This document shows positions 5,655 to 13,831 of a DNA stretch of 21,028 bases, piece by piece. The notes beneath the pieces were generated by a model that made no database searches, was not told where the DNA came from, and saw nothing but the letters and a program-made list of their open reading frames with translations. Source of the DNA: an uncultured Caryophanales bacterium (GTDB lineage: Bacteria > Bacillota_I > Bacilli_A > RF39 > UBA660); NCBI GenBank assembly GCA_946544685.1, contig CAMNML010000013.1:1-21028 (forward strand), read 5' to 3'. Made by a program: the position numbers and the translations under genes. Numbering within the stretch: the stretch's first letter is position 1; each line of letters begins with the position of its first letter.

Positions 5655-7439
5655 TTATTTGTCATTATAATTATTTAAAAATTCTTTTAGATTTTGAGCT
5701 GCATTTTTAGGTAATACTGTTTCTAATTCTTCAAGTGATAATTGTTTTAGTTTTGTTATTGTTTTGTATTTTTTTAGTAGTTCTTGTTTTCTTTTTTCTC
5801 CTATTCCTTCTATATTATTTAAGATACTTCCTAGTGAACCTTTGCTTCTTAGTTCTCTATGATAGTTTATTGTATAGTTATGTACTTCTTCTTGCATTCT
5901 TTCTAAGTAGTGGAATAGATTACTTTTTATATCTATTTTTATTTCTTCTATTGGTTTTGTTTTTATTAGAGCTTCTGTTCTATGTTTATCGTTTTTCTTA
6001 AGTCCTATTATAGGAATTCCCATGTTTAATGAGTCTATTATTTCTAGGGCAACATTAATTTGTCCTATACCACCATCTACTATTATTAAGTCTGGTCTTT
6101 CTAGATTGTCTTTTAATACTCTAAAGTATCTTCTATATAATACTTCTCTCATTGTTCCATAGTCATCATTTTGATCTACTGATATTTTAAATTTTCTATA
6201 GTCATTTTTTGATGGTCTTCCATTTTTAAACACTACCATTCCTGATACATTAAATGTTCCAAATAAGTGAGCATTATCGAATATTTCTATTCTATCTAGT
6301 TTTTCTAGATTTAATATATTTTTTAATTCTTCATTTGATTCAATTGTTTTTTGTTCATCTCTTTTTATTAATTCGAATTTTTCTGATAAAGCATTTTTAG
6401 CGTTATTGTTTGCCATTTCTACTAGTGATTTTCTTGTTCCTTTTTGTGGTATTTTAATATTTGTTTTTAATATATTTTCTAGTATTTCAACATTAGTATT
6501 AACTGGCAATAATATTTCTCTTGGAATTAGTATATCTTTACTATAGAATTCAGCAATATATCGTGTTAAAACATTTTCTATATCGTCTATTAGAGGCATT
6601 ATTTTAGAGTGTCTTTCTACTATTTTTCCACCTCTTATAAAGAATACTTGTATACTTAAGTAATCTTTTTCTTCGAAGTAACCAAATACATCTATTGAGT
6701 GCATGTCACTTATTTCAACTTTTTGTTTAGCTAAAGTTATATTTATATAGTCTAGTAATTCTTTTAGTTCTTTAGCTGATTCAAAGTTTAGTTTTTCTGA
6801 TTCTTTAATTATATCTTCTTCTATTTTTTTTGTTATTAATGAGTGATCTCCATTTAAGAATCTAATTATTTCTTTTTTCATATTATCTATTTTTTCTTTA
6901 TCTACATTATGTGTACAGTAGCCTAGACATTCTCCTATGTGATAGTATAGACATGGTTTTTTATTAAATGTTCTACATTTTCTTAAAGGATATATTCTGT
7001 TTAATAGATTTACTGTATTTCTAGCGGCCGTTACATTTGGATATGGACCATATAAGTGTTCTTTATTCTTTTTTCTATTTAGATTTCTTACTATTGATAG
7101 TTTTGGTACTTCATCATTTGTTAGTTCGATATATGGATAACTTTTATCATCTCTTAAAAGTATATTATATTTTGGGTCATATTGTTTTATTAGGTTTATT
7201 TCCATTATTAGTGATTCTGTTTCACTTGATACAATTATGTATTCGAAATCAGTTATTTCGCTTACTAGTTTAGCTGTTTTTCCAGTATGCGTTCCTCTGA
7301 AGTAGGAGCTTAGTCTATTTTTTAGTTTTTTTGCTTTTCCTACATATATTATTATTCCATCTTTATTTTTCATTTGATAACACCCTGGTTTATTAGGTAC
7401 CAAGCTTAATTTTTTCTTTATATGTTCATTTACATCCAT
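5655..7439 (-). CDS. uvrC: UvrABC excinuclease subunit C
   Basis: UvrC makes both incisions in nucleotide excision repair after UvrA/UvrB damage loading. At 594 residues it is full length. It has an N-terminal GIY-YIG nuclease (about 15-95, with GCYQMK, IIYVGKAKKLKNRL and E80), and a four-cysteine cluster C155/C163/C171/C175 of the kind that binds Fe-S in UvrC. A UVR motif for UvrB contact follows (about 203-238), then the RNase H-like second nuclease with D388 (EIFDNAH) and D455 (IIVDGG), and C-terminal helix-hairpin-helix repeats (about 545-590). GGTGAT precedes the ATG. It heads a leftward operon with trpS and the HExxH gene. Confidence 0.97.
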   Translation of the reverse strand: MDVNEHIKKKLSLVPNKPGCYQMKNKDGIIIYVGKAKKLKNRLSSYFRGTHTGKTAKLVSEITDFEYIIVSSETESLIMEINLIKQYDPKYNILLRDDKSYPYIELTNDEVPKLSIVRNLNRKKNKEHLYGPYPNVTAARNTVNLLNRIYPLRKCRTFNKKPCLYYHIGECLGYCTHNVDKEKIDNMKKEIIRFLNGDHSLITKKIEEDIIKESEKLNFESAKELKELLDYINITLAKQKVEISDMHSIDVFGYFEEKDYLSIQVFFIRGGKIVERHSKIMPLIDDIENVLTRYIAEFYSKDILIPREILLPVNTNVEILENILKTNIKIPQKGTRKSLVEMANNNAKNALSEKFELIKRDEQKTIESNEELKNILNLEKLDRIEIFDNAHLFGTFNVSGMVVFKNGRPSKNDYRKFKISVDQNDDYGTMREVLYRRYFRVLKDNLERPDLIIVDGGIGQINVALEIIDSLNMGIPIIGLKKNDKHRTEALIKTKPIEEIKIDIKSNLFHYLERMQEEVHNYTINYHRELRSKGSLGSILNNIEGIGEKRKQELLKKYKTITKLKQLSLEELETVLPKNAAQNLKEFLNNYNDK

Positions 7440-7456
7440 ATTATCACCACTTCTTT

Positions 7457-7485
7457 ATTGTACCAAAAAAGGTAGATTTTTTCTA
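7457..7485 (-). promoter_or_regulatory. Candidate promoter of uvrC
   Basis: TACAAT (7462-7457) with extended -10 TG, and TAGAAA (7485-7480, 4 of 6) at 17 nt. It overlaps the terminator of the preceding gene, which weakens the call. Confidence 0.4.
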
Positions 7486-7490
7486 CCTTT
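7465..7490 (-). terminator. Terminator of the Tad operon
   Basis: A 9-bp stem AAAGGTAGA/TCTACCTTT (7468-7476 with 7482-7490) followed by more T on the minus strand, 10 nt after the stop of the last operon gene. Confidence 0.9.
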
Positions 7491-7500
7491 GATTACTATT

Positions 7501-8517
7501 TTACCACAATATATCGTATGTTGGTATTTCTAGTACTGGTCTTATTTTTATATTTTCGGAATCATATGTAGCTGAATCTTTATTATTGTAAGATACAACC
7601 CACCACAAGGAGTTTATATCTAATAATGAGCCTGACCAATATACATCTCCGTTTGCTAGTATTTGTGGGTTGGATGATTCAATATCGCTTATTTCAGTGT
7701 AACTTAGTATTCTACCAGTTGTTGATGTTGGTAAACCATATCTTTCACTTTTTAGTATTTTCAAATATTCTTCTATATATGGATAAATATTACTGTTTGA
7801 ATCGTATACATATGGGTATCCGTTTGTAAAATGATGTGCGTTTGGAATATATTTATATTCACCATTATTTGTATATTTTTGTTTCAATTCATTTCCTGTA
7901 TTTATCCAATACTTAGTTTCTGAGAATGAAGTTTCTACTGGATTTGATTCATCCTGTAAATATTGTTCATTTAAGTTATATTTTGCAAGCAATGTAGTTT
8001 TTTCGAAATCAGTGTTTATTACATAAAAGCATTGTTTGTCATCATTTACTCCCGCGCATAATTCATCACCTTTTGATGGTATACCATGGTAACTGTTATT
8101 CGCTGCTAAGTATAAATGATTAAACATGCATGTTTCATATTCAAAGTCTTGCTTTATTATATCACTTGATGATGAATATTTTATGTAACATGAATCACCT
8201 ATTTTTACTGCCATTCTTACATTTCCATCGGTGGGTATCATTAGTATTCCCCATTCTGGTTTTTGACCTGAATAGTCTATTTTATCAATGTTTTCACCAG
8301 TAATATAGTCTATTATAATTGGTTCGCTTATTCCTAAAATTTCATTATCTTGGTATTTATACTCTGCAGCTTTTACTAACCCTTTAGCGCTTATTAAACC
8401 TGAATTATCTTTTGATTCTTTTATTGTATTGGTAACCCTTGGAACTATCATTATAGATATAATTCCTATTATTACAATTACCGCCAAAAGTTCTATAAGT
8501 GTAAATCCTTTCTTCAT
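7501..8517 (-). CDS. Type IV prepilin with large C-terminal globular domain
   Basis: The protein (338 residues) begins MKKG then FTLIELLAVIVIIG, a textbook type IV prepilin signal: Gly at -1, Phe at +1, Glu at +5 and a hydrophobic helix to about residue 27. The remaining 300 residues are polar and rich in Tyr, Asn and Asp. The last part (about 290-338, with YWSGSLLD, WWVVSY and KIRPVLEIP) resembles a C-terminal module common on surface proteins of gut Firmicutes, where WW and RPVL-type strands end the fold. It is the last gene of the Tad operon: its ATG is 1 nt after the tadC stop, with AGGAGG 5 nt upstream. Likely a minor pilin or tip adhesin. It is unusual because Tad pili normally use Flp/TadE-type signals, so a shared prepilin peptidase elsewhere in the genome is implied. 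Confidence 0.85.
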   Translation of the reverse strand: MKKGFTLIELLAVIVIIGIISIMIVPRVTNTIKESKDNSGLISAKGLVKAAEYKYQDNEILGISEPIIIDYITGENIDKIDYSGQKPEWGILMIPTDGNVRMAVKIGDSCYIKYSSSSDIIKQDFEYETCMFNHLYLAANNSYHGIPSKGDELCAGVNDDKQCFYVINTDFEKTTLLAKYNLNEQYLQDESNPVETSFSETKYWINTGNELKQKYTNNGEYKYIPNAHHFTNGYPYVYDSNSNIYPYIEEYLKILKSERYGLPTSTTGRILSYTEISDIESSNPQILANGDVYWSGSLLDINSLWWVVSYNNKDSATYDSENIKIRPVLEIPTYDILW

Positions 8518-8518
8518 G

Positions 8519-9214
8519 TTATCCTCCTATAAATGTTATTAAAAATGGTCCTAATACTATCAATAATATTATTGGCACTATAAATAGAACTGAGACTATT
8601 GATATCTTGTTTGGCAGTTTATTTATTTGTTCTCTAACCCCTAGAACTTGTTTTTCTCTTAAAAATTCAATTTGTGAATACATTGTTTCTATTATACTAT
8701 TTCCAAATATATTTGTTTGTGTAATGTTTAGAATAATATTGTTTATTGTTTCTGATGGTATTCTTTTCTTTGTTGATTCTAGTGCTTCTATTAGTGTTTT
8801 TCCAAATTTAACTTCAAATAATGTCTTTTTAAACTCATCTGATAATTCAGAATTAACATTTTGTACAGTTATTTCTAATGCTTTTTCTAGATTTCTTCCT
8901 GATTCTAATGAAAGAGTTAGTATTTCAAAAAATGTTAATGCTTCTCTATCTAATTTATTTGTTCTTTTTATTATCAGTGTATCAAGAAAAATATATTCAA
9001 ATAGGTAATAATATACTAAAGATATTATTGGTGAAGTTATGTATCCTGCTTTAAATATCATTAGTGTTATAAAGAATATTAATATTGTTGTTATTAATCT
9101 AATATTTAAAAAGCTTATTTCATCAAATGGATAGTCTTTTAAAGTTGTTATTTTTTCATTTATCCTATTAATTTCGTGTTCTCTATATATTTTTTTTATA
9201 AATTTGTTATTCAT
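8519..9214 (-). CDS. tadC: TadC-like inner-membrane platform protein of the Tad pilus
   Basis: A 231-residue GspF/T2SSF-type membrane protein. After a basic N-terminus come two helices (about 38-56 and 59-80), a cytoplasmic T2SSF domain (about 93-200, with FFEILTLSLESGRNLEKALE and the FGKTLIEALES turn), and a final hydrophobic segment (about 203-228). TadB and TadC form the platform on which the TadA ATPase drives pilin assembly. The start codon overlaps the tadB stop by one base (TAATG), indicating translational coupling. Family assignment rests on domain pattern and operon position. Confidence 0.85.
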   Translation of the reverse strand: MNNKFIKKIYREHEINRINEKITTLKDYPFDEISFLNIRLITTILIFFITLMIFKAGYITSPIISLVYYYLFEYIFLDTLIIKRTNKLDREALTFFEILTLSLESGRNLEKALEITVQNVNSELSDEFKKTLFEVKFGKTLIEALESTKKRIPSETINNIILNITQTNIFGNSIIETMYSQIEFLREKQVLGVREQINKLPNKISIVSVLFIVPIILLIVLGPFLITFIGG

Positions 9215-10716
9215 TATATCTTCACCTTTAGTAACTTTCTAATGACTATTATGTATATAATATAATATATTAATACTATGCCGATTATTATTAAACCTAT
9301 TTTATTTGTTAAAAGTGGTAAAAAATATGCTGGATTAATTATCCATATTAATAATATAAATGCGATTGGAACAATTACTAATACATTTACAATCATTCTT
9401 GATCCACTTGTTAGACTTTTTAGTTCAAGTCGTAATTTTTTCTTGTTAAATAATGATTTTTCGATTGATGAGAATACTTCAACAATATTTCCTCCTGTTT
9501 GATTAAGTATTGTTAACGATGCTGTTAAATACGCTATTTCTTCTATTTTTATTCTCTCATATAGTCTTTCAAACACAACATCTAATCCAAGTCCGAATGA
9601 TAATTCGAGATGTATTTTTTTAAATTCTTCTGCTATTGGTCCTTTTAATTCTTTTGATACTAGATCTATTGCCTGTGTTATACTTCTGCCCGACTTAAAA
9701 GCATTATTCATTATTATTATTGCTTGTAATAAATCATTTTCAAGTTTTTTTCTGTAATTTTTATATTTAAAATAATATATAAAATCAGGTATAAAGAAAC
9801 CAAAAATCATTGGCAAATATACATCATAAGTATTAAAAATTTTAAAGTTTATCGTTTTGGCAAATACTGCTATTATTATACATGCTATTGATGATATAAA
9901 TTTAATAGCTATGAAATCCATACTTGTTTTAGTTAATTCGCTTGTTGTTCTAATATATCTCGTGTATTTTTTACTATATTTTTTTATAAATTCTGATTTG
10001 TATAATATTTTATTTACACTGCCTATTACATTTGATAATTTTGCTGAGATGTTATCGAATAAGGATAACGATGTATCTTTTATAGGTTTTATACTAAATT
10101 TGCTTATTCTTCTTTCTAATCTTATACTTTTTGTATAAATTGCTATTGCTAAAATTGATAATAGAAGCATAATTGTGAATATGCTTTGAAAGATATAAAT
10201 ACTTGTACTTGAATTGGCTACGTTTATTATTGATTCTATTGATGTAGTATTTCCTGCTTTATCTGATACAGTATATATTAGTTTTTTTGTACCTTTTTTA
10301 CTAAAATCTATTTCTTCCTTATTTGTTTTTATTTTGTCTGTTATATTTCCATCATAGCTATCTGTAGCGCTTACTCCATCCATTACATTTATATTTTTCC
10401 CTAAAAGAACATTATAGGATTTTTTTCCTATCTTAATTATTGGTGCTTCTTTGTCTATTATGTATATTCCACTTTTTGTTTGATATTCATTTTGACTAAT
10501 GTCGTAATATACTACTTCTATTTCGTATGTTCCGCTTTCTGATAAAGTAAATTCTGTTGGTACTATGTTAATTTTCCTTATTTCTTTATATAGTTCGTTG
10601 TCTTTATTTATTTTTAATGTGTATGATGAGTAGGCATTATCTGGATTAAATGATATAGTTATATCATGATTTACAGGTTCTATTTGTTCATATATACTAA
10701 ATCCATTTAAATCCAT
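9214..10716 (-). CDS. tadB: TadB platform protein fused to an N-terminal Ig-like ectodomain
   Basis: The C-terminal two thirds are TadB: helices at about 268-286 and 298-317, a T2SSF cytoplasmic domain (about 325-440, with AFKSGRSITQAID and LNQTGGNIVEVF), and helices at 441-460 and 471-493. Before them are about 170 residues with two Ig-like modules, the second (about 91-166) with the DUF5011 pattern APIIKIG...GVSATDSYDGNITD...YTVSDKAGN. A helix at 173-195 follows, then a basic stretch (KSIRLERRISK). The positive-inside rule puts the Ig modules outside the cell, yet there is no signal peptide and the start is firm (AAGGAGG, 12 nt after tadA stop). The usual TadB is about 300 residues, so this is an accretion. 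Role inferred: outward-facing anchor or sensor at the pilus base. Confidence 0.88.
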   Translation of the reverse strand: MDLNGFSIYEQIEPVNHDITISFNPDNAYSSYTLKINKDNELYKEIRKINIVPTEFTLSESGTYEIEVVYYDISQNEYQTKSGIYIIDKEAPIIKIGKKSYNVLLGKNINVMDGVSATDSYDGNITDKIKTNKEEIDFSKKGTKKLIYTVSDKAGNTTSIESIINVANSSTSIYIFQSIFTIMLLLSILAIAIYTKSIRLERRISKFSIKPIKDTSLSLFDNISAKLSNVIGSVNKILYKSEFIKKYSKKYTRYIRTTSELTKTSMDFIAIKFISSIACIIIAVFAKTINFKIFNTYDVYLPMIFGFFIPDFIYYFKYKNYRKKLENDLLQAIIIMNNAFKSGRSITQAIDLVSKELKGPIAEEFKKIHLELSFGLGLDVVFERLYERIKIEEIAYLTASLTILNQTGGNIVEVFSSIEKSLFNKKKLRLELKSLTSGSRMIVNVLVIVPIAFILLIWIINPAYFLPLLTNKIGLIIIGIVLIYYIIYIIVIRKLLKVKI

Positions 10717-10728
10717 ATAAATTCCTCC

Positions 10729-12051
10729 TTACTCAAATATATCTTTTAAATCATTTATTCCTCTAGATTTAAGTTTGTCATATACTTTTGGTTTGTATTT
10801 GTGCTTTATAAATTCTCCTATGACTTCTCCATTTTTTGTTATTCCTGTTTGATTGAAGCTAAATATTTCTTTTAATTTTATATTTTCTTTTTCGAATCCG
10901 GCCACTTCGCAGATACTTGTTACTTTTCTTCTACCATCTGATAGCCTTGTGGTTTGAATCACTATATCTATTGCATTTTCTATATATTCTCTTATGGCTG
11001 GAATTGGAATTTCCATACCTGCCATTAGTATCATCGTTTCTAATCTGTTTAACGCATCTATTGGTCCGTTTGCGTGCATTGTTGTAAGTGAACCATTATG
11101 TCCTGTATTCATTGCTTGTAGCATATCAAATGCTTCTTTTCCTCTTACTTCTCCTACTATTATTCTGTCTGGTCTCATACGTAGTGAGTTCCTAACTAGG
11201 TCTCTTATTGTTATTTCTCCTGTTCCTTCATAATTAGTCATTCTTGTTTCTAGAGAAATAACATGATTTTGTTCTAACTTTAATTCTGCTGCATCTTCTA
11301 TTGTTATTATTCTTTCGTCGTTGCCAATGAATGATGAGAGTACATTTAGAAGAGTGGTTTTTCCTGATCCTGTTCCTCCACATATTATTATATTTAATTT
11401 TGCTTTAACACTTGCTTCTAAGAATCTTGCCATATATGGAGTAAGAGCACCTGTTCTTAAAAAATCATCGATATTTGCCAATTCTTCTTTAAATTTTCTT
11501 ATTGTTAGAACAGGCCCTTTTAGTGATAATGGTGGGATTATTGCGTTTAATCTTGACCCATCTTCTAGTCTAGCATCTACCATAGGGTTCGATATATCTA
11601 TTGTTCGTCCTAATGGTTGTATGATTCTGCCTATTGTTCTTAATATGTGATCATTATTTATAAAAGATATACTATTTTCTTTTATTACTTTTCCGTCAAG
11701 TTCTACGTATATTTCGTTTGTTCCATTTACCATTATTTCTGTTATATTTTTATCATCTAGTAGTTCTGTTATTGGTCCATATCCATTTATTTCATTATCT
11801 ATTAAGTTGTGAAGATAGCTTATTTCTACGTTTGTTAGGTCATATCCTTCTATTGTTTTTGTTATTTCATTTTTTATAAAGTCATCCATGTTCTGGAATT
11901 CTCCAATGTCGTTATCTATCAGATTTTGAATTATTTTATTTCTAAGTTCATCTAGCAATACCTTATTAGGAAATGTTTCATAATCTGTCAATTCCTCCGG
12001 TTCTTGTTCCAAATCAATACCAAATTCTTCTGTGAATTTTTTTTTGCTCAT
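10729..12051 (-). CDS. tadA: TadA/CpaF assembly ATPase of the Tad pilus
   Basis: Hexameric secretion ATPase that powers pilin extrusion at the inner face of the membrane. In 440 residues it shows an N-terminal helical domain and NGYGPITELLDD...ITEIMVNG (about 89-110). The motor follows: Walker A GGTGSGKTT (225-233), Asp box ITIEDAAEL (249-257), Walker B RIIVGEVRG (296-304) and His box GSLTTMHAN (320-328). All catalytic motifs are intact. I use ATG 12051, since AAAGGTGAT precedes it closely; an ATG at 12075 would overlap the upstream gene and lacks a site. It begins 4 nt after the stop of the TadZ-like gene and is followed by tadB. Confidence 0.96.
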   Translation of the reverse strand: MSKKKFTEEFGIDLEQEPEELTDYETFPNKVLLDELRNKIIQNLIDNDIGEFQNMDDFIKNEITKTIEGYDLTNVEISYLHNLIDNEINGYGPITELLDDKNITEIMVNGTNEIYVELDGKVIKENSISFINNDHILRTIGRIIQPLGRTIDISNPMVDARLEDGSRLNAIIPPLSLKGPVLTIRKFKEELANIDDFLRTGALTPYMARFLEASVKAKLNIIICGGTGSGKTTLLNVLSSFIGNDERIITIEDAAELKLEQNHVISLETRMTNYEGTGEITIRDLVRNSLRMRPDRIIVGEVRGKEAFDMLQAMNTGHNGSLTTMHANGPIDALNRLETMILMAGMEIPIPAIREYIENAIDIVIQTTRLSDGRRKVTSICEVAGFEKENIKLKEIFSFNQTGITKNGEVIGEFIKHKYKPKVYDKLKSRGINDLKDIFE

Positions 12052-12055
12052 TTTA

Positions 12056-12811
12056 TCACCTTTCCAATAAGTCATTTGCCATTTTTTCGAATACTCTTGT
12101 TGTTCTTTTATTAAATGTTCTTATATTTTTTTCTAGCAAAAGTATTTTACCTTTTAAAACATATCTATTTATGTCTTTATTATAGAATGTATGTGGTATT
12201 ATATAATCAATATCGTTTTTAATTATATTTTTAATATCATAGTTATTAAACATTTCATTTAATTTTGTATTTGATTCATTTAGTATTACTTTATAATTTT
12301 CTCTTTCCATATCTTTATGTATCGCAATCATGGATTTTAAATTTTTTATATCTATTGGATTGTTATTGAATATATACATTATTGTATCGCTTTTATCAAA
12401 GAGAATTAAATTTGTAGCATCTAAATAATGATTTGTATCTACAATTATTACATCATATTTAGGTCTTACCTTTTTTATAATTAAATTTATATATTTTGAT
12501 TCTATTTTACTTGCATACCTTGGGTCTTTTGGTGCTGGAATAATGTCTATAAATTCATTGTATTTTAAAGTATAATCGTTTATATTTTTATATTCATTAA
12601 CGCTCATATCATATGATAGTTTATATAAATCAGAATTTATATCAACGTTTAATGATAATGCTATTCCTCCACTAAATAGGTCAAAGTCTAATATTAGCAC
12701 TTTTTTGTTCATCAAACTATATGTTGCTGCTAAGTTAAGAGCTATTGTTGTTTTTCCTGTACCACCTTTAACTGACGCTATTGTAATTAGTTTTGCCTCA
12801 TTTATTGCCAT
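12056..12811 (-). CDS. tadZ: TadZ/CpaE-like MinD-family ATPase
   Basis: A ParA/MinD-type P-loop ATPase (251 residues) that in Tad systems places the pilus machine at its cellular site. It has a deviant Walker A KGGTGKTT (15-22), the A' aspartates in LILDFDLF (D42, D44) and a Walker B-like VIIVDTN (121-127). CpaE/TadZ proteins often have an N-terminal receiver-like domain; this one begins directly with the ATPase, so it is the short form. The C-terminus contains DYIIPHTFYNKDINRYVLKG, a conserved-looking switch region, but I cannot see a membrane-targeting helix clearly. It is encoded between the TadE-like gene and tadA. The stop is TGA followed at once by TAA. Confidence 0.88.
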   Translation of the reverse strand: MAINEAKLITIASVKGGTGKTTIALNLAATYSLMNKKVLILDFDLFSGGIALSLNVDINSDLYKLSYDMSVNEYKNINDYTLKYNEFIDIIPAPKDPRYASKIESKYINLIIKKVRPKYDVIIVDTNHYLDATNLILFDKSDTIMYIFNNNPIDIKNLKSMIAIHKDMERENYKVILNESNTKLNEMFNNYDIKNIIKNDIDYIIPHTFYNKDINRYVLKGKILLLEKNIRTFNKRTTRVFEKMANDLLER

Positions 12812-12812
12812 A

Positions 12813-13175
12813 TTATCCCTCTTTTATATTTATTTTTTCTTCTTGTTTTAATCCATTATATTTGTATTGTATTTCTATTTTTTTCCCAAATACTTTTTTT
12901 TCTTGTATTAGTTTTATTTCTATTTCTTCATCACTTGTATATATTTGTTTTGTTTTTATGTCTTTAACATTTAGTTCAATTAATGCATTTATTGCATCGT
13001 TTGACAAATCATTTTTTAAACTTGTTTTTATTGTTTCTTTTATTACGTTTATTGTTTTGGTTTTTTCTATATAAATATTACCTATTTCTATTGTTATTAA
13101 AAGTACAAGTAGTATTATAGGTAACATTATTATAAATAAAACTAAGGTTTGACCTTTATTGTTCATTTTTTTCAT
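12813..13175 (-). CDS. Second TadE-like minor pseudopilin
   Basis: A 120-residue protein with a class III-like prepilin start: MKKMNNKG, then QTLVLFIIMLPIILL and a helix to about residue 32, followed by a soluble, mostly charged domain. Cleavage after Gly8 is expected. Unlike its neighbour it lacks Glu at +5 (Leu13 instead). Known minor pseudopilins that lack Glu5 can cap a fibre, so a tip or initiating role is possible. It overlaps the preceding tadE by 20 nt and ends 1 nt before the TadZ-like gene. TadF or TadG are the alternatives for its role in the family. Confidence 0.75.
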   Translation of the reverse strand: MKKMNNKGQTLVLFIIMLPIILLVLLITIEIGNIYIEKTKTINVIKETIKTSLKNDLSNDAINALIELNVKDIKTKQIYTSDEEIEIKLIQEKKVFGKKIEIQYKYNGLKQEEKINIKEG

Positions 13176-13497
13176 ATATTGTCCTTTTTGTGTCTATTTT
13201 GCCATCCATTATTTTGCTTATTAATGGCATATTAGATTTTAAGTTTTTACTTATTTTTATTGTTGTTAACTCGTTTTGTTTATTATAATTTATTGTGATA
13301 TTGTTGTTTTGTATATACTCGTTTAGTTCTATTTGTTTTTTTTCTTGGTATAGTGTTATGATTAAGTCCATATCTGATTCCAGTTGTTGCTTATTTTGTA
13401 TAATTCTTCCAAATTCGATTATATATAGTAAAACTAACAGAATAATTGGTAATATGAGTGCAAATTCAATTAGTGCTTGTCCTTTATTATTTTTCAT
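13156..13497 (-). CDS. tadE: TadE-family minor pseudopilin
   Basis: TadE proteins are processed like Flp pilin and are needed for fibre assembly. The 113-residue product starts MKNNKG, then QALIEFALILPIILL (Glu at +5 after cleavage, Phe next), a helix to about 28 and a soluble domain of 80 residues with EFGRIIQNKQQLESDMDL, a typical TadE feature after the helix. First gene of a seven-gene operon with its own strong promoter; AGGATAGTGAT precedes the ATG. Confidence 0.87.
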   Translation of the reverse strand: MKNNKGQALIEFALILPIILLVLLYIIEFGRIIQNKQQLESDMDLIITLYQEKKQIELNEYIQNNNITINYNKQNELTTIKISKNLKSNMPLISKIMDGKIDTKRTIYEKNEQ

Positions 13498-13521
13498 ATT
13501 ATCACTATCCTATCATATAAA

Positions 13522-13550
13522 ATTATATCAAAGTATATATTAAAAGTCAA
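13522..13550 (-). promoter_or_regulatory. Promoter of the tadE-to-prepilin operon
   Basis: TTGACT (13550-13545), 17-nt spacer, TATAAT (13527-13522) with extended -10 TG. The RNA start near 13515 gives an untranslated leader under 20 nt. It sits between the flp terminator and tadE, so the assembly genes can be expressed independently of the major pilin. Confidence 0.85.
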
Positions 13551-13576
13551 AAAAAATATAGCTTGTAACTATATTT
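13549..13576 (-). terminator. Terminator after flp pilin
   Basis: An 8-bp stem AAATATAG/CTATATTT (13554-13561 with 13569-13576) with a T8 run on the minus strand. It overlaps the flp stop codon and the -35 box of the following promoter. Confidence 0.85.
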
Positions 13577-13766
13577 ATTGACAAGTACCTTCGCCAGGCT
13601 TATTTCCTTCTACATATACTTTATCCACAAGTTTACATGAAGATTTTGTTATTGAGTCTTGTAAATATCCTCCTAGTAATTTTACAACGCTTACTGCTAC
13701 CACACTTATTACTGCAATAATTAGTAGATATTCAACTAGTGCTTGTCCTTTATTATCTATTTTCAT
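13575..13766 (-). CDS. flp: Flp-type major pilin with C-terminal cysteine pair
   Basis: A 63-residue Flp/Fap pilin: MKIDNKG leader, then QALVEYLLIIAVISVVAVSV with Glu at +5 and Tyr at +6, the hallmark of Flp processing after Gly7. Mature pilin would be 56 residues. The C-terminal tail after residue 38 holds Cys44 and Cys62, which could form a disulfide across a small loop. It is transcribed from a near-consensus promoter, with GAGGG 6 nt before the ATG, and followed by a strong terminator, as expected for the abundant fibre subunit. The tadE operon follows. Confidence 0.92.
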   Translation of the reverse strand: MKIDNKGQALVEYLLIIAVISVVAVSVVKLLGGYLQDSITKSSCKLVDKVYVEGNKPGEGTCQ

Positions 13767-13802
13767 TGAATTCCCTCTATTCTTTAGTTTTTAGTTACTT
13801 TT

Positions 13803-13831
13803 AGTATACTATTTTTATTATTATTTGTCAA
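13803..13831 (-). promoter_or_regulatory. Promoter of flp pilin
   Basis: Perfect TTGACA (13831-13826), 17-nt spacer, TATACT (13808-13803). The strongest promoter in the window. Its -35 box overlaps that of the opposite-facing promoter at 13825-13853. Confidence 0.92.

Noticed and set aside
8519..12051. Competence (ComG) type pseudopilus operon as the identity of the secretion genes
   Set aside because: The ATPase is of the TadA/CpaF type, and the TadZ-like ATPase, TadE and Flp genes plus the paired TadB/TadC platform are specific to Tad systems.
12049..12058. Mollicute genetic code (TGA as Trp)
   Set aside because: Trp is encoded by TGG throughout conserved positions such as S2 RWNP and ERWLGG, and TGA ends the TadZ-like gene with normal spacing to tadA.
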